Shown in pieces: positions 6,798 through 7,203 of a stretch of DNA of 7,203 bases (positions within the stretch are counted from its first letter, which is position 1; each line of letters starts with the position of its first letter). A model generated the notes under the pieces. That model searched no databases. It saw only the letters and a list, made by a program, of their open reading frames with translations, and had not been told where the DNA came from. The stretch comes from Chromatiales bacterium (lineage in GTDB: Bacteria > Pseudomonadota > Gammaproteobacteria > SZUA-152), in the NCBI GenBank assembly GCA_026999335.1, contig JALTPW010000926.1, positions 1 through 7,203 on the forward strand. Direction: 5' to 3'. The position numbers were made by a program, and so were the translations under genes.

Positions 6798-7203
6798 ATG
6801 AATGTCCTTTCTAACATAGAAAGAAAGTGTATCATTTGTTTTCGACTGGCTAGTATAGTGTTATTGATGGTGTCCTCTGTCAGCGCAGAGGAGGGTTACA
6901 CCCATGCGGACAGCCAGTGCCTGCGCTGTCATGAAAACAAGCAGGAATTGCAGACCATCCTGTTTTCCACTCTTGGCAGTTGTAACAACTGTCATGGTCA
7001 GGGGAAGGCGCTGGGCTTGCATCAAGGTGTTGAACTGAAGGCGGTGCTGTCGAGCGTTGCGAAACCGGACAAACCCGTGCCGCCCGATATCGGTATGCGT
7101 TTTCCTATGTACCCGCGTTTTTCCCGTTTCGGTGATGCAGCCAATGAGATGGTGAGAATTCCTGCCGGTGAATTTATCATGGGCAGTGATGATCGCCTGC
7201 CGG
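6798..7203 (+). CDS. Secreted dihaem cytochrome c / FGE-sulfatase-domain fusion, 3' end missing
   Basis: The frame is open to the window edge, so only the first 135 codons are seen. With ATG 6798, residues 1-30 form a signal peptide: basic ERK...R, hydrophobic LASIVLLMVSS, and a VSA cleavage site before EEGY. The mature part has two haem c sites, CLRCH (41-45, bases 6918-6932) and CNNCH (62-66, bases 6981-6995), then a Pro-rich linker, then EMVRIPAGEFIMGSDD from residue 117. That is the typical opening of FGE-sulfatase (SUMF1/EgtB/PvdO/NirV) domains. The protein should be exported by Sec and haem-loaded in the periplasm. Whether the catalytic part is a copper FGE, a non-haem iron enzyme or an inactive fold cannot be judged, because its core lies outside. 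The start is uncertain: ATG 6675 overlaps the tilS stop in TGATG, with GGAGG at 6657-6661, but would add 41 residues ahead of the signal peptide; ATG 6798 has no clear ribosome site. Confidence 0.8.
   Translation, partial: MNVLSNIERKCIICFRLASIVLLMVSSVSAEEGYTHADSQCLRCHENKQELQTILFSTLGSCNNCHGQGKALGLHQGVELKAVLSSVAKPDKPVPPDIGMRFPMYPRFSRFGDAANEMVRIPAGEFIMGSDDRLP

Noticed and set aside
1..7203. CRISPR array, tRNA, rRNA or insertion-sequence genes
   Set aside because: No regularly spaced repeats, cloverleaf sequence, rRNA stretch or transposase motif was seen on either strand.

Overview
The window looks like a chromosomal housekeeping segment from a GC-rich gammaproteobacterium. The three complete proteins resemble the E. 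coli DnaE, AccA and TilS sequences as I remember them, and the order dnaE - accA - tilS on one strand is the gammaproteobacterial arrangement (E. coli has two extra genes between accA and tilS). I cannot name the genus; a free-living, respiring member such as a Chromatiales-type sulfur bacterium would fit, but that is a guess.

Layout, all on the + strand. Bases 1-325 hold no gene I can support, only a leader with a strong hairpin just ahead of dnaE. Bases 326-3874 are dnaE, the replicative DNA polymerase III alpha subunit, complete, with all catalytic aspartates. Bases 3875-4351 are a 477-base gap with REP-like palindromes in inverted orientation, an AT-rich island and weak promoter-like hexamers. 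Bases 4352-5311 are accA (acetyl-CoA carboxylase carboxyltransferase alpha) and 5344-6675 are tilS (tRNA-Ile lysidine synthase). From about 6798 to the window edge runs the start of a secreted protein, cut off by the edge, with two CXXCH haem sites followed by the opening of an FGE-sulfatase (SUMF1/EgtB/PvdO-type) domain.

The three housekeeping genes serve replication, the first step of fatty-acid synthesis, and decoding of AUA codons. They are neighbours by conserved order, not one pathway. The last gene is unrelated to them in function and has lower GC at its beginning.

Two things stand out. First, dnaE carries an in-frame segment of about 96 bases (2990-3085), absent from my recollection of E. 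coli DnaE. It is made largely of four back-to-back hairpins, is bracketed by a TCAAC direct repeat, and lies just ahead of the beta-clamp-binding motif; it looks like a palindromic repeat that inserted into an essential gene and stayed in frame. Second, the truncated last gene fuses a periplasmic dihaem cytochrome c region to an FGE-like domain, an unusual redox pairing whose function I cannot state.
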